A stretch of DNA of 47,304 nt from Sediminibacterium sp. (GTDB taxonomy: Bacteria; Bacteroidota; Bacteroidia; Chitinophagales; Chitinophagaceae), in NCBI GenBank assembly GCA_030158665.1, contig JAOASM010000021.1, forward strand, positions 1 through 47,304, written 5' to 3'. Below are positions 8,286-15,451 of this stretch, piece after piece. The position numbers were made by a program, and so were the translations under genes. The notes under the pieces were generated by a model. That model was not told where the DNA came from, searched no databases, and saw nothing but the letters and a program-made list of their open reading frames with translations. The first letter of the stretch is position 1, and each line of letters starts with the position of its first letter.

Positions 8286-9965
8286 ATGGCCGAACAACAG
8301 TATGACGCAATCGTAGTAGGTTCTGGAATTAGTGGCGGATGGGCTGCTAAAGAGCTTACAGAAAAAGGACTTAAAGTGTTAATGTTAGAGCGTGGAAGAA
8401 ACATTGAACACATCAAGGATTATGTGAATGCAGATAAAGAAGCTTGGGACTACCCTCATAGAGGAAGTAGAACACAGCAGATGATTGAAGATTATCCAGT
8501 CTTAAAAAGAGATTATCCATTGAACGAAACGAATTTGGATTACTGGTGTTCTGATAAGGATCATCCTTATACAGAAACAAAGCGTTTTGATTGGTTTAGA
8601 GGATACCATGTAGGTGGCCGTTCTTTAATGTGGGGTCGTCAATCTTACCGTTGGTCGGATATGGATTTTGAAGCGAATGCTAAAGATGGTGTTGGTGTAG
8701 ATTGGCCAGTGCGTTATAAAGAGATCGCGCCATGGTATGATTATGTAGAAAAATTTGCAGGTATTTCTGGCAATAGAGATGGGATTGATTTATTACCTGA
8801 TGGACAGTTCTTACCTCCAATGGACTTAACCTGTGTAGAGAAAGATGTAGCTGCAAGAATTAAAGAGATCTATAAAGGTAGCCGTCATTTAATCATTGGT
8901 CGTACAGCAAATATTACTGTGCCGCATGAAGGTCGTCCAGGATGTCAGTTCAGAAATAAATGTTGGTTGGGTTGTCCGTTCGGAGGCTACTTCAGTACAC
9001 AGTCTTCTACTTTACCAGCTGCGATGGCAACAGGTAATTTAACTTTAAGACCTTGGTCTATTGTGACAGAAGTGAAGTATGATAAAGATAAAAAGCGTGC
9101 AACTGGTGTAACGGTGTTGGATGCAGAAACCAACAAAACCATTGAGTACAAAGCAAAAATCATTTTCTTGAACGCCTCTACTTTAAATAGTACTTGGATC
9201 TTGATGAACTCAGCCACAGATGTTTGGGAAGGTGGATTGGGAAGTAGTAGTGATGCGTTGGGTAAAAACTTAATGGACCACCATTTAGGTAACCGTGCAG
9301 GTGGTATCATCGAAGGTTATGAAGACAAGTACACATTTGGACGTCGTGCCAATGGTTTCTATATCCCAAGATTTAGAAACCTGGGTGATGAAAAGCGTGA
9401 TTATATCAGAGGATTTGGTTACCAAGGTAGTGCCAACAGATCTGGATGGGGTCGTGATGTGGCTGAAGTAAGTATCGGTGGTAAATTTAAAGATGCTTTA
9501 ACTGAGCCAGGTGGCTGGTCAATTGGTATGATGGGCTTTGGTGAAATGTTACCAGATCCAACCAATAAAGTGACTTTAGATAAAACCAAGAAAGATAAGT
9601 GGGGCTTAAATGTCTTGAACATTGATTGTGAGTTGAAAGACAACGAAATCAAAATGCGTAAAGACATCTTAGAAGACGCTAAAGAAATGTTAGAGCGTGC
9701 AGGTGCTAAGAATGTACAAGGTTTTGAAGGAGATGGTACACCAGGTAGAGGTATTCATGAAATGGGTACAGCACGTATGGGTAGAGATCCTAAGACTTCT
9801 GTATTGAATGGCAACAACCAAGTATGGGATGCGCCAAACGTATTTGTGACAGATGGTGCGTTCATGACAAGTGCGAACTGTGTGAACCCTTCATTAACTT
9901 ATATGGCATTCACGGCTAGAGCGGTAGACTTCGCTGTATCAGAATTGAAAAAAGGAAACTTATAA
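8286..9965 (+). CDS. GMC family FAD-dependent sugar/glycoside dehydrogenase, large subunit
   Basis: A 559-residue flavoprotein. The FAD-binding Rossmann motif is AIVVGSGISGGWAAKEL at 8-24; the second flavin-contact region is GYHVGGRSLMWGRQSYRW; the catalytic C-terminus has GIHEMGTARMG (His near 491) and NCVNPSLTYMA (Asn near 534). It has no signal peptide, whereas the next gene's product does; in FAD-glucose dehydrogenases of this type the small subunit carries the large one through Tat. Three clustered Cys (220, 226, 230) occur where related dehydrogenases hold an Fe-S cluster. Oxidation of a sugar ring hydroxyl, perhaps C3 of a glycoside, is the likely reaction, judged from the DUF1080 gene nearby. 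Confidence 0.92.
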   Translation: MAEQQYDAIVVGSGISGGWAAKELTEKGLKVLMLERGRNIEHIKDYVNADKEAWDYPHRGSRTQQMIEDYPVLKRDYPLNETNLDYWCSDKDHPYTETKRFDWFRGYHVGGRSLMWGRQSYRWSDMDFEANAKDGVGVDWPVRYKEIAPWYDYVEKFAGISGNRDGIDLLPDGQFLPPMDLTCVEKDVAARIKEIYKGSRHLIIGRTANITVPHEGRPGCQFRNKCWLGCPFGGYFSTQSSTLPAAMATGNLTLRPWSIVTEVKYDKDKKRATGVTVLDAETNKTIEYKAKIIFLNASTLNSTWILMNSATDVWEGGLGSSSDALGKNLMDHHLGNRAGGIIEGYEDKYTFGRRANGFYIPRFRNLGDEKRDYIRGFGYQGSANRSGWGRDVAEVSIGGKFKDALTEPGGWSIGMMGFGEMLPDPTNKVTLDKTKKDKWGLNVLNIDCELKDNEIKMRKDILEDAKEMLERAGAKNVQGFEGDGTPGRGIHEMGTARMGRDPKTSVLNGNNQVWDAPNVFVTDGAFMTSANCVNPSLTYMAFTARAVDFAVSELKKGNL

Positions 9966-9987
9966 TTTAATTTTTAAAAAATATTTT

Positions 9988-10554
9988 ATGATAAACAGAA
10001 GAGAAGCCCTTTCTAGAGTTGCCATCATCATGGGTGGAACTGTATTAGGAGCAGAAGCTTTTTTGACTGGTTGTAAAACCAATACCAAGGGTGTTACATT
10101 CTCCCAAGCCGATATCGACTTTTTAAATGAAGTAGGTGAGACGATTCTTCCTGCAACGGATACTCCTGGCGCGAAAGCAGCGAATGTAGGTGCTTTCATG
10201 CAAGTGATGGTAAGCGATTGTTATGAAGCAAAGGATCAAGAGATCTTTATGAAGGGCATGGAAGAATTGAATGCTGCTTCTAAAAAGCACCATAATAAAG
10301 CCTTCATGGAATCGACTCCAGAAGAACGTACTGCTTTCTTAACAGAACTAGATAAAGAAGCGAAGGAGTACCAAAAGAATAAACAAAAAGAAGACCCTAC
10401 CCATTACTTTACCATGATGAAGCAATTGACTTTATCTGGTTTGTTCACTTCTAAAATTGGTGCAACAGAAGTATTGAGGTATGTAGCTGTTCCTGGAAAG
10501 TACGAAGGTTGTGTGCCTTATACTAAAGGAGAAAAAGCTTGGGCTACTTCATAG
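9988..10554 (+). CDS. Gluconate 2-dehydrogenase subunit 3 family protein (small dehydrogenase subunit)
   Basis: A 188-residue protein with a Tat-like N-terminus (NRREALSRVAIIMGG) and a possible lipobox at LTGC. The mature part begins with FSQADIDFLNEVGETILPATDTPGAKAANVG, the signature of the small/gamma subunit of FAD-dependent gluconate and glucose dehydrogenases. It follows the GMC gene by 22 bases. By analogy with those complexes it folds on the GMC subunit, exports it by Tat and anchors it in the periplasm. A strong terminator follows. Confidence 0.9.
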   Translation: MINRREALSRVAIIMGGTVLGAEAFLTGCKTNTKGVTFSQADIDFLNEVGETILPATDTPGAKAANVGAFMQVMVSDCYEAKDQEIFMKGMEELNAASKKHHNKAFMESTPEERTAFLTELDKEAKEYQKNKQKEDPTHYFTMMKQLTLSGLFTSKIGATEVLRYVAVPGKYEGCVPYTKGEKAWATS

Positions 10555-10568
10555 TAGCAACTATATTC

Positions 10569-10600
10569 ATTGAGCCTCCAGAAGGAGGCTCAATTTTTTA
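10569..10600 (+). terminator. Terminator after the dehydrogenase small-subunit gene
   Basis: Stem ATTGAGCCTCC with GGAGGCTCAAT around an AGAA loop, followed by a T6 run. It separates the GMC pair from the next TIM-barrel gene. Confidence 0.88.
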
Positions 10601-10631
10601 CAATTATTTATAACGTTTGCAATTTTATATT

Positions 10632-11495
10632 ATGTCTAATTCAAGAAGAAGTTTTTTACGTGGCGCGGCTTTAACCACTTTGGCCATGTCTATGCCATTT
10701 AAAAATGAGTTGATGGCGATGGCTTCAAAGTCCAATGCATTTGGTCTTCAATTGTGGTCAGTGAAACAAGCATTGGCAAAAGATCCACTTGCTGTTTTGA
10801 AACAATTATCTGACAATGGGTATAAAAAAATTGAAAGCTTTGAAGGTGCTAAGGGGATGTTTTGGGGGATGAAAAACACAGAGTTTAAAAAAGTAATGGA
10901 TGATTTAGGAATGAATATGGTATCCTCGCATTGTAATGATACAGGCGATCTTGTATCTTTTGAGCGCAAGGCTGCAGCAGCAGGTGAAATAGGTTTGAAG
11001 TATTTGATTTGTGCTTTTAAAGGGCCTCAAAAGTCACTTGATAATTTCAAGAAATTCACAGACGAGTTCAATGCATGTGGTGAAATTGCTAAAAAGCATG
11101 GACTACGTTTTGCGTATCATAACCATGATTATTCTTTCAAAGCAATGGAGGGTATTGTTCCTCAGGATCTAATGATGGATGGCACAAATCCAGACTTAGT
11201 AGATTTTGAAATGGATATGTATTGGACTGTGGCTGCAGGGGTAGATCCTATTGCATACATGGACAAACATCCTAATCGTTTTAAATTAGTGCACGTTAAA
11301 GATTTAAGTAAGACAGCGACTGGTCATGAATCATGTGTGATTGGCAAAGGCACGATTGACTATAAGTCCCTATTGCCAAAAGTGGCTAAGCGTGGTGTAC
11401 AGCATATGATTGTAGAACAAGAGGCATATACAGGAACAAATGAATTAGATGCAGCTAGAGATAATGCCGCTTATTTGAAAACATTGAAATGGTAA
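10632..11495 (+). CDS. Sugar phosphate isomerase/epimerase with Tat signal
   Basis: A 287-residue TIM-barrel protein. The N-terminus SRRSFLRGAALTTLAMSM is a textbook Tat signal. Expected metal-site residues appear in order: LRFAYHNHDYSF, DFEMDMYW, FKLVHVKDLS and MIVEQEAYTG. ATG 10632 is used; the in-frame TTG at 10617 would only add five residues before the Tat motif. It lies between two terminators and so may be its own transcript, but its place next to the GMC pair suggests the same periplasmic sugar pathway. Confidence 0.88.
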   Translation: MSNSRRSFLRGAALTTLAMSMPFKNELMAMASKSNAFGLQLWSVKQALAKDPLAVLKQLSDNGYKKIESFEGAKGMFWGMKNTEFKKVMDDLGMNMVSSHCNDTGDLVSFERKAAAAGEIGLKYLICAFKGPQKSLDNFKKFTDEFNACGEIAKKHGLRFAYHNHDYSFKAMEGIVPQDLMMDGTNPDLVDFEMDMYWTVAAGVDPIAYMDKHPNRFKLVHVKDLSKTATGHESCVIGKGTIDYKSLLPKVAKRGVQHMIVEQEAYTGTNELDAARDNAAYLKTLKW

Positions 11496-11513
11496 ATTTC
11501 ATCAGCTAGAATT

Positions 11514-11550
11514 AAAAAAGGGACACTAATTATAGTGTCCCTTTTTTTTT
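11514..11550 (+). terminator. Strong terminator between the sugar locus and the accessory block
   Basis: A perfect 15-bp stem (11514-11528 with 11533-11547) including GGGACACTA, with ATTA loop and a T-run. Being symmetric it also ends the convergent minus-strand accessory genes. Confidence 0.9.
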
Positions 11551-11580
11551 GGTAGTTATATCTGATACACTTGTTCCTTT

Positions 11581-11690
11581 TTATAATAATATCCCATGCT
11601 CATTAATGTATACTATTGTATTTTACAGCGAATTTAAATCTTCCGCCGTATTGAAAGAAATGTTTGTATGCCCTAGACAAATATGATTTT
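11581..11690 (-). pseudogene. Decayed 3' end of a class V aminotransferase gene (distal copy)
   Basis: Read on the minus strand, 11655 down to 11581 aligns without gaps to the last 75 bases (14353-14279) of the intact aminotransferase gene. I count about 53 of 75 identical bases by hand. The translation FNTAEDLNSL, stop, NTIVYINEHGILL, stop mirrors FNTIEDLDALYDALVDIQKHGILL of the intact protein, including the same terminal HGILL and stop. Weaker similarity continues to about 11690. An internal stop and drift show that it is a dead fragment, directly downstream of the second secreted paralogue gene. Confidence 0.8.
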
Positions 11691-11726
11691 TGAATTAAAG
11701 GTACTCTTGTGAAAAAATCATATTAA

Positions 11727-12152
11727 CTAATATAATTCACCAATTACTGCAACTTTTGTAACGGTAAGGTGGCCATATTTTTCTAAATCATCAATTGACC
11801 AATTCAATTTACGGTCATTGTATCTTTCTTTAGCATTCCATTTGAAATCTTCTTTTATTTCAATAAACAAATGAATTGGTTCAATGCCTTGGGATTGTAA
11901 TTTATTTTTTTCTTCATAACTGATAAAATACATCATAAAAACACTAGATGTGCCATTTTGAGAAAATGGGGAACCAATTACTCTTTTAATTGTTGGTTGA
12001 ATTTCTCCAAGTAAATTGGACAAAGGATTATTGATGAAAATTGTTTCATTTTCTTTTAGTTTATGCAAATCGCTTAGATTAGAAACTAATTTCTGTGCTG
12101 ACAAGTTGTTGCCAAATACTAAAATACAAAGTAGAAGAAACAGTTTTTTCAT
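11727..12152 (-). CDS. Small secreted protein, paralogue of the 12274-12702 product; unknown function
   Basis: Predicted 141 residues with an N-terminal signal peptide (MKKLFLLLCILVFGNNLSAQ). The mature part shows no family I recognise. It is about 70% identical to the product at 12274-12702 by hand comparison, with long shared blocks such as LLGEIQPTIKRVIGSP, IKEDFKW and VIGELY at the end. ATG 12152 is chosen because it gives the signal peptide; the frame extends upstream to 12224 only through a pseudogene fragment. It lacks its own lipoprotein partner and could be an orphan immunity protein or a simple duplicate. AT-rich like its neighbours. Confidence 0.75.
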   Translation of the reverse strand: MKKLFLLLCILVFGNNLSAQKLVSNLSDLHKLKENETIFINNPLSNLLGEIQPTIKRVIGSPFSQNGTSSVFMMYFISYEEKNKLQSQGIEPIHLFIEIKEDFKWNAKERYNDRKLNWSIDDLEKYGHLTVTKVAVIGELY

Positions 12153-12156
12153 AATT

Positions 12157-12246
12157 AGCCCTCTTATAAAAGTGTCCCATGCTTTTGAATTCGAGCAATT
12201 GATCCGATTAAATATCCTAAGCACACTTCGTTACTTTTTGCATGAC
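12157..12246 (-). pseudogene. Decayed 3' end of a class V aminotransferase gene (middle copy, with deletion)
   Basis: On the minus strand this reads RIQKHGTLL then stop, matching the C-terminal DIQKHGILL of the intact aminotransferase, and even the bases after the stop agree (GAGGGCT versus GAGTGCT). Upstream, 12246-12198 matches the segment around 14404-14355, with about 45-50 bases between the two matches deleted. It sits between the two secreted paralogue genes, ending five bases before the start of the second. Confidence 0.8.
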
Positions 12247-12273
12247 AAGTGTTTTTGGATTTAGGACTTTCCG

Positions 12274-12702
12274 TTAGTATAATTCACCAATTATGCCAAC
12301 ATCTAGAACGGTAAGGTTGCCGTATTTGTCAAGATCTTCAGTAGTCCAATTCCACTTATTATTATTATACCTGTCTTTGACATCCCATTTAAAATCTTCC
12401 TTTATATAGATTAGCAAATGAATAGGTTTAATACCTTTGGCTTTTAATTTATTTTTTTCTTCATCATTAATAAAATACATTAAAAAGGCACTTACTGAAG
12501 AATTTTGAGAAGAGGGAGAACCAATTACTCTTTTAATTGTTGGTTGAATTTCTCCAAGTAAATAAGATAAAGGTTTATTGATAAACATTATTTTATTTTC
12601 TTCTATTTTATAAAGATCAGATAAATTTGTTACTAATTTTTGAGCAATTAAAACATTAGCTGAGATTACTTGTAAAAGTATAATTAGTATTATTTTTTTC
12701 AT
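12274..12702 (-). CDS. Small secreted protein partnered with the JAMM-like lipoprotein; unknown function
   Basis: A 142-residue protein with a signal peptide (MKKIILIILLQVISANVLIAQ) and a mature domain of about 120 residues without a recognised family. It starts nine bases after the stop of the lipoprotein gene, so the two are almost certainly co-translated. Its paralogue follows after an aminotransferase remnant. Size, export, duplication and position directly after a putative effector are what one expects of an immunity protein, but nothing in its sequence proves this. Confidence 0.78.
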   Translation of the reverse strand: MKKIILIILLQVISANVLIAQKLVTNLSDLYKIEENKIMFINKPLSYLLGEIQPTIKRVIGSPSSQNSSVSAFLMYFINDEEKNKLKAKGIKPIHLLIYIKEDFKWDVKDRYNNNKWNWTTEDLDKYGNLTVLDVGIIGELY

Positions 12703-12711
12703 AAAATATAT

Positions 12712-14160
12712 TTAGTTGCAATTGTTTTTTGTGTAGATTATTTTATTTGTTGACTCGTTTAAATACCCGTCAATTGATTGTCTTTTAAAACTATTATTTT
12801 CATATTTTAGTAATGCAAGTCCAGTATTATTTTTGTTTAATATATAAGCCAATGCAAAACAATTAGCATCCAAGTCACTGTAATTTTGTGTCACTAAATC
12901 ATCATGAATTTCAAACATTTCATCTGAAAGTATTTTTGGAAAATCAAAGAAACCAGGTGGGTTTTCTTCTAATGGATATTTTGCGATAAAATTTGCCGCT
13001 TTAGAATAGTCAGTAATTGTTAGTGCATATAACTCTCCGTTTCCCATTAATACGAATCTTGTATTCAATTTCTCATAGTTTTGATGAGAATTGACTAGAT
13101 AGTATAGATCAAGAGATGAAGGTTTAGCATTGTTTGGATGATTATGAATATCAGCAAAATAATTTGATAAACCTGTGTAAACGGAAGCATTTCCAATATT
13201 TCCATCCGTTTTGATTATACTTTTGATAATTTCATTGTCGCTAGTCCTTCCGAAAGATATAGTGTGCTCGTTGCCATCTGATGCTGCAGTTTTTATTTCA
13301 TTTACAGCATTGATAAAGCTCATGTCCTGTACAAGAGTATTAGCCTCTGCAACATTTTTAGCTGCTTGAGCACAAGGATCTGTAATAGGATTAGTGTAAT
13401 CACTAGGACTTGAACTCGGAGGTGGTACTGAATTATCATTTATTATATCACCAGCAATTGGTGTTGTAATTATTACTTTATATACACATTGCTCATAATT
13501 TGTTGAACCTACTGTAACTTTTCCATTTGGATCTGAATAAGCCCATGTGTAATACCAACAATATACAGTGATATAATCGTTTGCCTTTACTGAGAATGTA
13601 GATTTTTTATTGTTATTTTGGTTTGCAATATCACTTTTAAATACACCATCAAAATAGCCAAAGATTCCATTTAAAGTTTTTTGTGTAAACATTGTGTTTT
13701 CTGGATTGCCATGTTCAGGAAGTTTATATTGTTTTGTATTTCTATTAATGAATTTATATACTAATTTCTTTTTATTATCTTGATAAGCAAATAAAAGCTC
13801 GTCTACTTTTCCATTCGAATCTACAATTGGTATAAATACTGAACTATAAGCATTGCTATTTTTTATCCTTAAGTTACTATCCCATTTAGGTAGTCCATAT
13901 TTTTTTACTACGGTATTTGCAAACCTTTTTTCAAGATCTAGCATTTTAAGTTCATTGATAATTGTATCTATTAAATCTGGACCTTTAACTAGTTCAAGTG
14001 CGCTAGCTCTCTTTTGATTACTTTGAATTGAATTATTTCTCTTAAAAAAGCCGTCATTTTGTTCATAGATTTCTTGACTAATATAATTATCTTTTCTACA
14101 TGCATTAAGTGTGCAAATAATTATAATAAGAAATAGAGCTGTTTTTGAGAATATATTCAT
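12712..14160 (-). CDS. Lipoprotein with C-terminal JAMM/JAB-like metalloprotease motif
   Basis: A 482-residue protein with a lipoprotein signal (LNAC, Cys21). Residues about 40-190 form an unidentified domain containing KKYGLPKWD and VFIPIVDSNGKVDELLFAY. A Pro/Ser-rich linker near 235-250 leads to a C-terminal region with DIHNHPNNAKPSSLD: His339, His341, Ser348 and Asp351 give HxH-x6-SxxD, close to the zinc motif of JAMM/JAB (MPN+) peptidases and RadC-like proteins. A Glu that would complete the site may lie upstream (about 290-300). Role unknown; a surface or periplasmic peptidase or a polymorphic-toxin effector are both possible. The gene is markedly AT-rich. Confidence 0.7.
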   Translation of the reverse strand: MNIFSKTALFLIIIICTLNACRKDNYISQEIYEQNDGFFKRNNSIQSNQKRASALELVKGPDLIDTIINELKMLDLEKRFANTVVKKYGLPKWDSNLRIKNSNAYSSVFIPIVDSNGKVDELLFAYQDNKKKLVYKFINRNTKQYKLPEHGNPENTMFTQKTLNGIFGYFDGVFKSDIANQNNNKKSTFSVKANDYITVYCWYYTWAYSDPNGKVTVGSTNYEQCVYKVIITTPIAGDIINDNSVPPPSSSPSDYTNPITDPCAQAAKNVAEANTLVQDMSFINAVNEIKTAASDGNEHTISFGRTSDNEIIKSIIKTDGNIGNASVYTGLSNYFADIHNHPNNAKPSSLDLYYLVNSHQNYEKLNTRFVLMGNGELYALTITDYSKAANFIAKYPLEENPPGFFDFPKILSDEMFEIHDDLVTQNYSDLDANCFALAYILNKNNTGLALLKYENNSFKRQSIDGYLNESTNKIIYTKNNCN

Positions 14161-14201
14161 AATGTTTTGATTTCAAAACAAATATCAAATCATTATTTGA
14201 G

Positions 14202-14231
14202 ATAAGATTCAGTATTTATACTGAACCTTAT
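14202..14231. repeat. Imperfect palindrome between aminotransferase and lipoprotein genes
   Basis: ATAAG-A-TTCAGTAT, TT, ATACTGAA-C-CTTAT: 13 of 14 arm positions are complementary. On the minus strand it has no T-run after it, so it may be an operator for the accessory operon as well as a weak terminator for the aminotransferase gene. Confidence 0.5.
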
Positions 14232-14278
14232 TAGATATATCATCATAAATAGTATGTTAATTCAATATTTCAGCACTC

Positions 14279-15442
14279 TTACAATAATATCCCATGCTTT
14301 TGAATATCTACCAATGCATCATACAATGCATCTAGGTCTTCGATGGTGTTGAATGCATTGATCGAATACCTTAAGTACACATCGTTGCCTTGTCGCATAA
14401 TGGGTACTTCTATTTTATAATCAAGGAATAAGGTACGCTGTAATTTTTCGGGATCAGATGTATGAATAGGGATGCTAATCATTTGGCCAATCCATTCACT
14501 ATTCAAAGGACTGATGGGCATGCTTTTTAACAAAGCATAAAATCTTGGGGCGTTATCTAACACCATTTGGTGACATCGTCTTCCGACTGCGGTCCAATGG
14601 TGTTGCTCCATGAATTCAATACAAGTAGCTACTGTTAAGAAAGCCGAAAAGTCCCTGGTACCAATCATTTGGTGGTAGTCCAAAAAATTAGAATGGGAGG
14701 GCTTGGCTGCTTGGTAGCCCCAACTTACAATCATTGGATCGCAAATGGGTTGCACTGCTTTGGTTGCATATAAAAAGGAACAGCCCTTGGGTGCCATCAT
14801 CCATTTATGACATGCGCCTGTATAAAAATCTGCTTGAATTTTACTTAAGTCTAATGGGATATGTGCTGGTGCATGCGCTCCATCTACGATCGTGATCAAT
14901 CCTTTTTCCTTCGCAATTGCGCAAATCTCTGCTGCAGGAAAAATCAATCCAGTTGCACTGGTGATATGGCTAATGAAAATGGCTTTTGTTTTTTCATTGC
15001 ATCCTTTGAAAAAATCTTCAATGAATTTTTCTTTACTAACAATTGGAAGATTAATATTTTGTCTTCGATAGGTTGCGCCTTTTTTGCCACAATAATATTC
15101 CCATGTTCTATCACATGCGCCATATTCAATATCGGTGGCTAAAATCTCATCACCTGCTTGAAGCGGGAAACTCTTTGCAATCATATTGATGGCAAAACTT
15201 GGATTGGTTATATACACCAAATCATCTTTGTCTGCACAGTTCAGGTACTTAGCGAGTGCTGCTCTTGAATCTGCAAGGTATTGGTACCCATCAAATGCAA
15301 TGAACTGCACTGGCTCTGCTTCTAGCACCCTTTGCCAGTCTTGGTATTTTTCGAATATTGGTTTTGGTGTAGCACCAAAAGACCCGAAATTCAAAAAATG
15401 AATATCGGGTCTTAATAAAAATTGATCTTTTAAAGATTCCAT
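14279..15442 (-). CDS. PLP-dependent class V aminotransferase-fold protein (isopenicillin N epimerase-like)
   Basis: A 387-residue enzyme. N-terminal FLNFGSFGATPKPI is typical of the isopenicillin N epimerase/cysteine desulfurase-like branch. The PLP pocket shows Asp and His in TIVDGAHAPAHIPLDL and the Schiff-base Lys in GACHKWMMAPKG. No signal peptide. It is nine bases downstream of the Tat-exported Gfo/Idh/MocA gene and probably co-transcribed. The substrate cannot be read from sequence. Its 3' end is the source of the two decayed copies in the accessory block immediately downstream. Confidence 0.88.
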   Translation of the reverse strand: MESLKDQFLLRPDIHFLNFGSFGATPKPIFEKYQDWQRVLEAEPVQFIAFDGYQYLADSRAALAKYLNCADKDDLVYITNPSFAINMIAKSFPLQAGDEILATDIEYGACDRTWEYYCGKKGATYRRQNINLPIVSKEKFIEDFFKGCNEKTKAIFISHITSATGLIFPAAEICAIAKEKGLITIVDGAHAPAHIPLDLSKIQADFYTGACHKWMMAPKGCSFLYATKAVQPICDPMIVSWGYQAAKPSHSNFLDYHQMIGTRDFSAFLTVATCIEFMEQHHWTAVGRRCHQMVLDNAPRFYALLKSMPISPLNSEWIGQMISIPIHTSDPEKLQRTLFLDYKIEVPIMRQGNDVYLRYSINAFNTIEDLDALYDALVDIQKHGILL

Positions 15443-15451
15443 AGTTTGTGT

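Noticed and set aside
12016..12264. Plus-strand open frame across the accessory block
   Set aside because: It runs antisense through the secreted paralogue gene and the aminotransferase remnant; translation looks random.
11551..14278. Insertion sequence or prophage explanation for the accessory block
   Set aside because: No transposase, integrase, terminal inverted repeats or phage genes are visible; the only repeats are the decayed aminotransferase ends.
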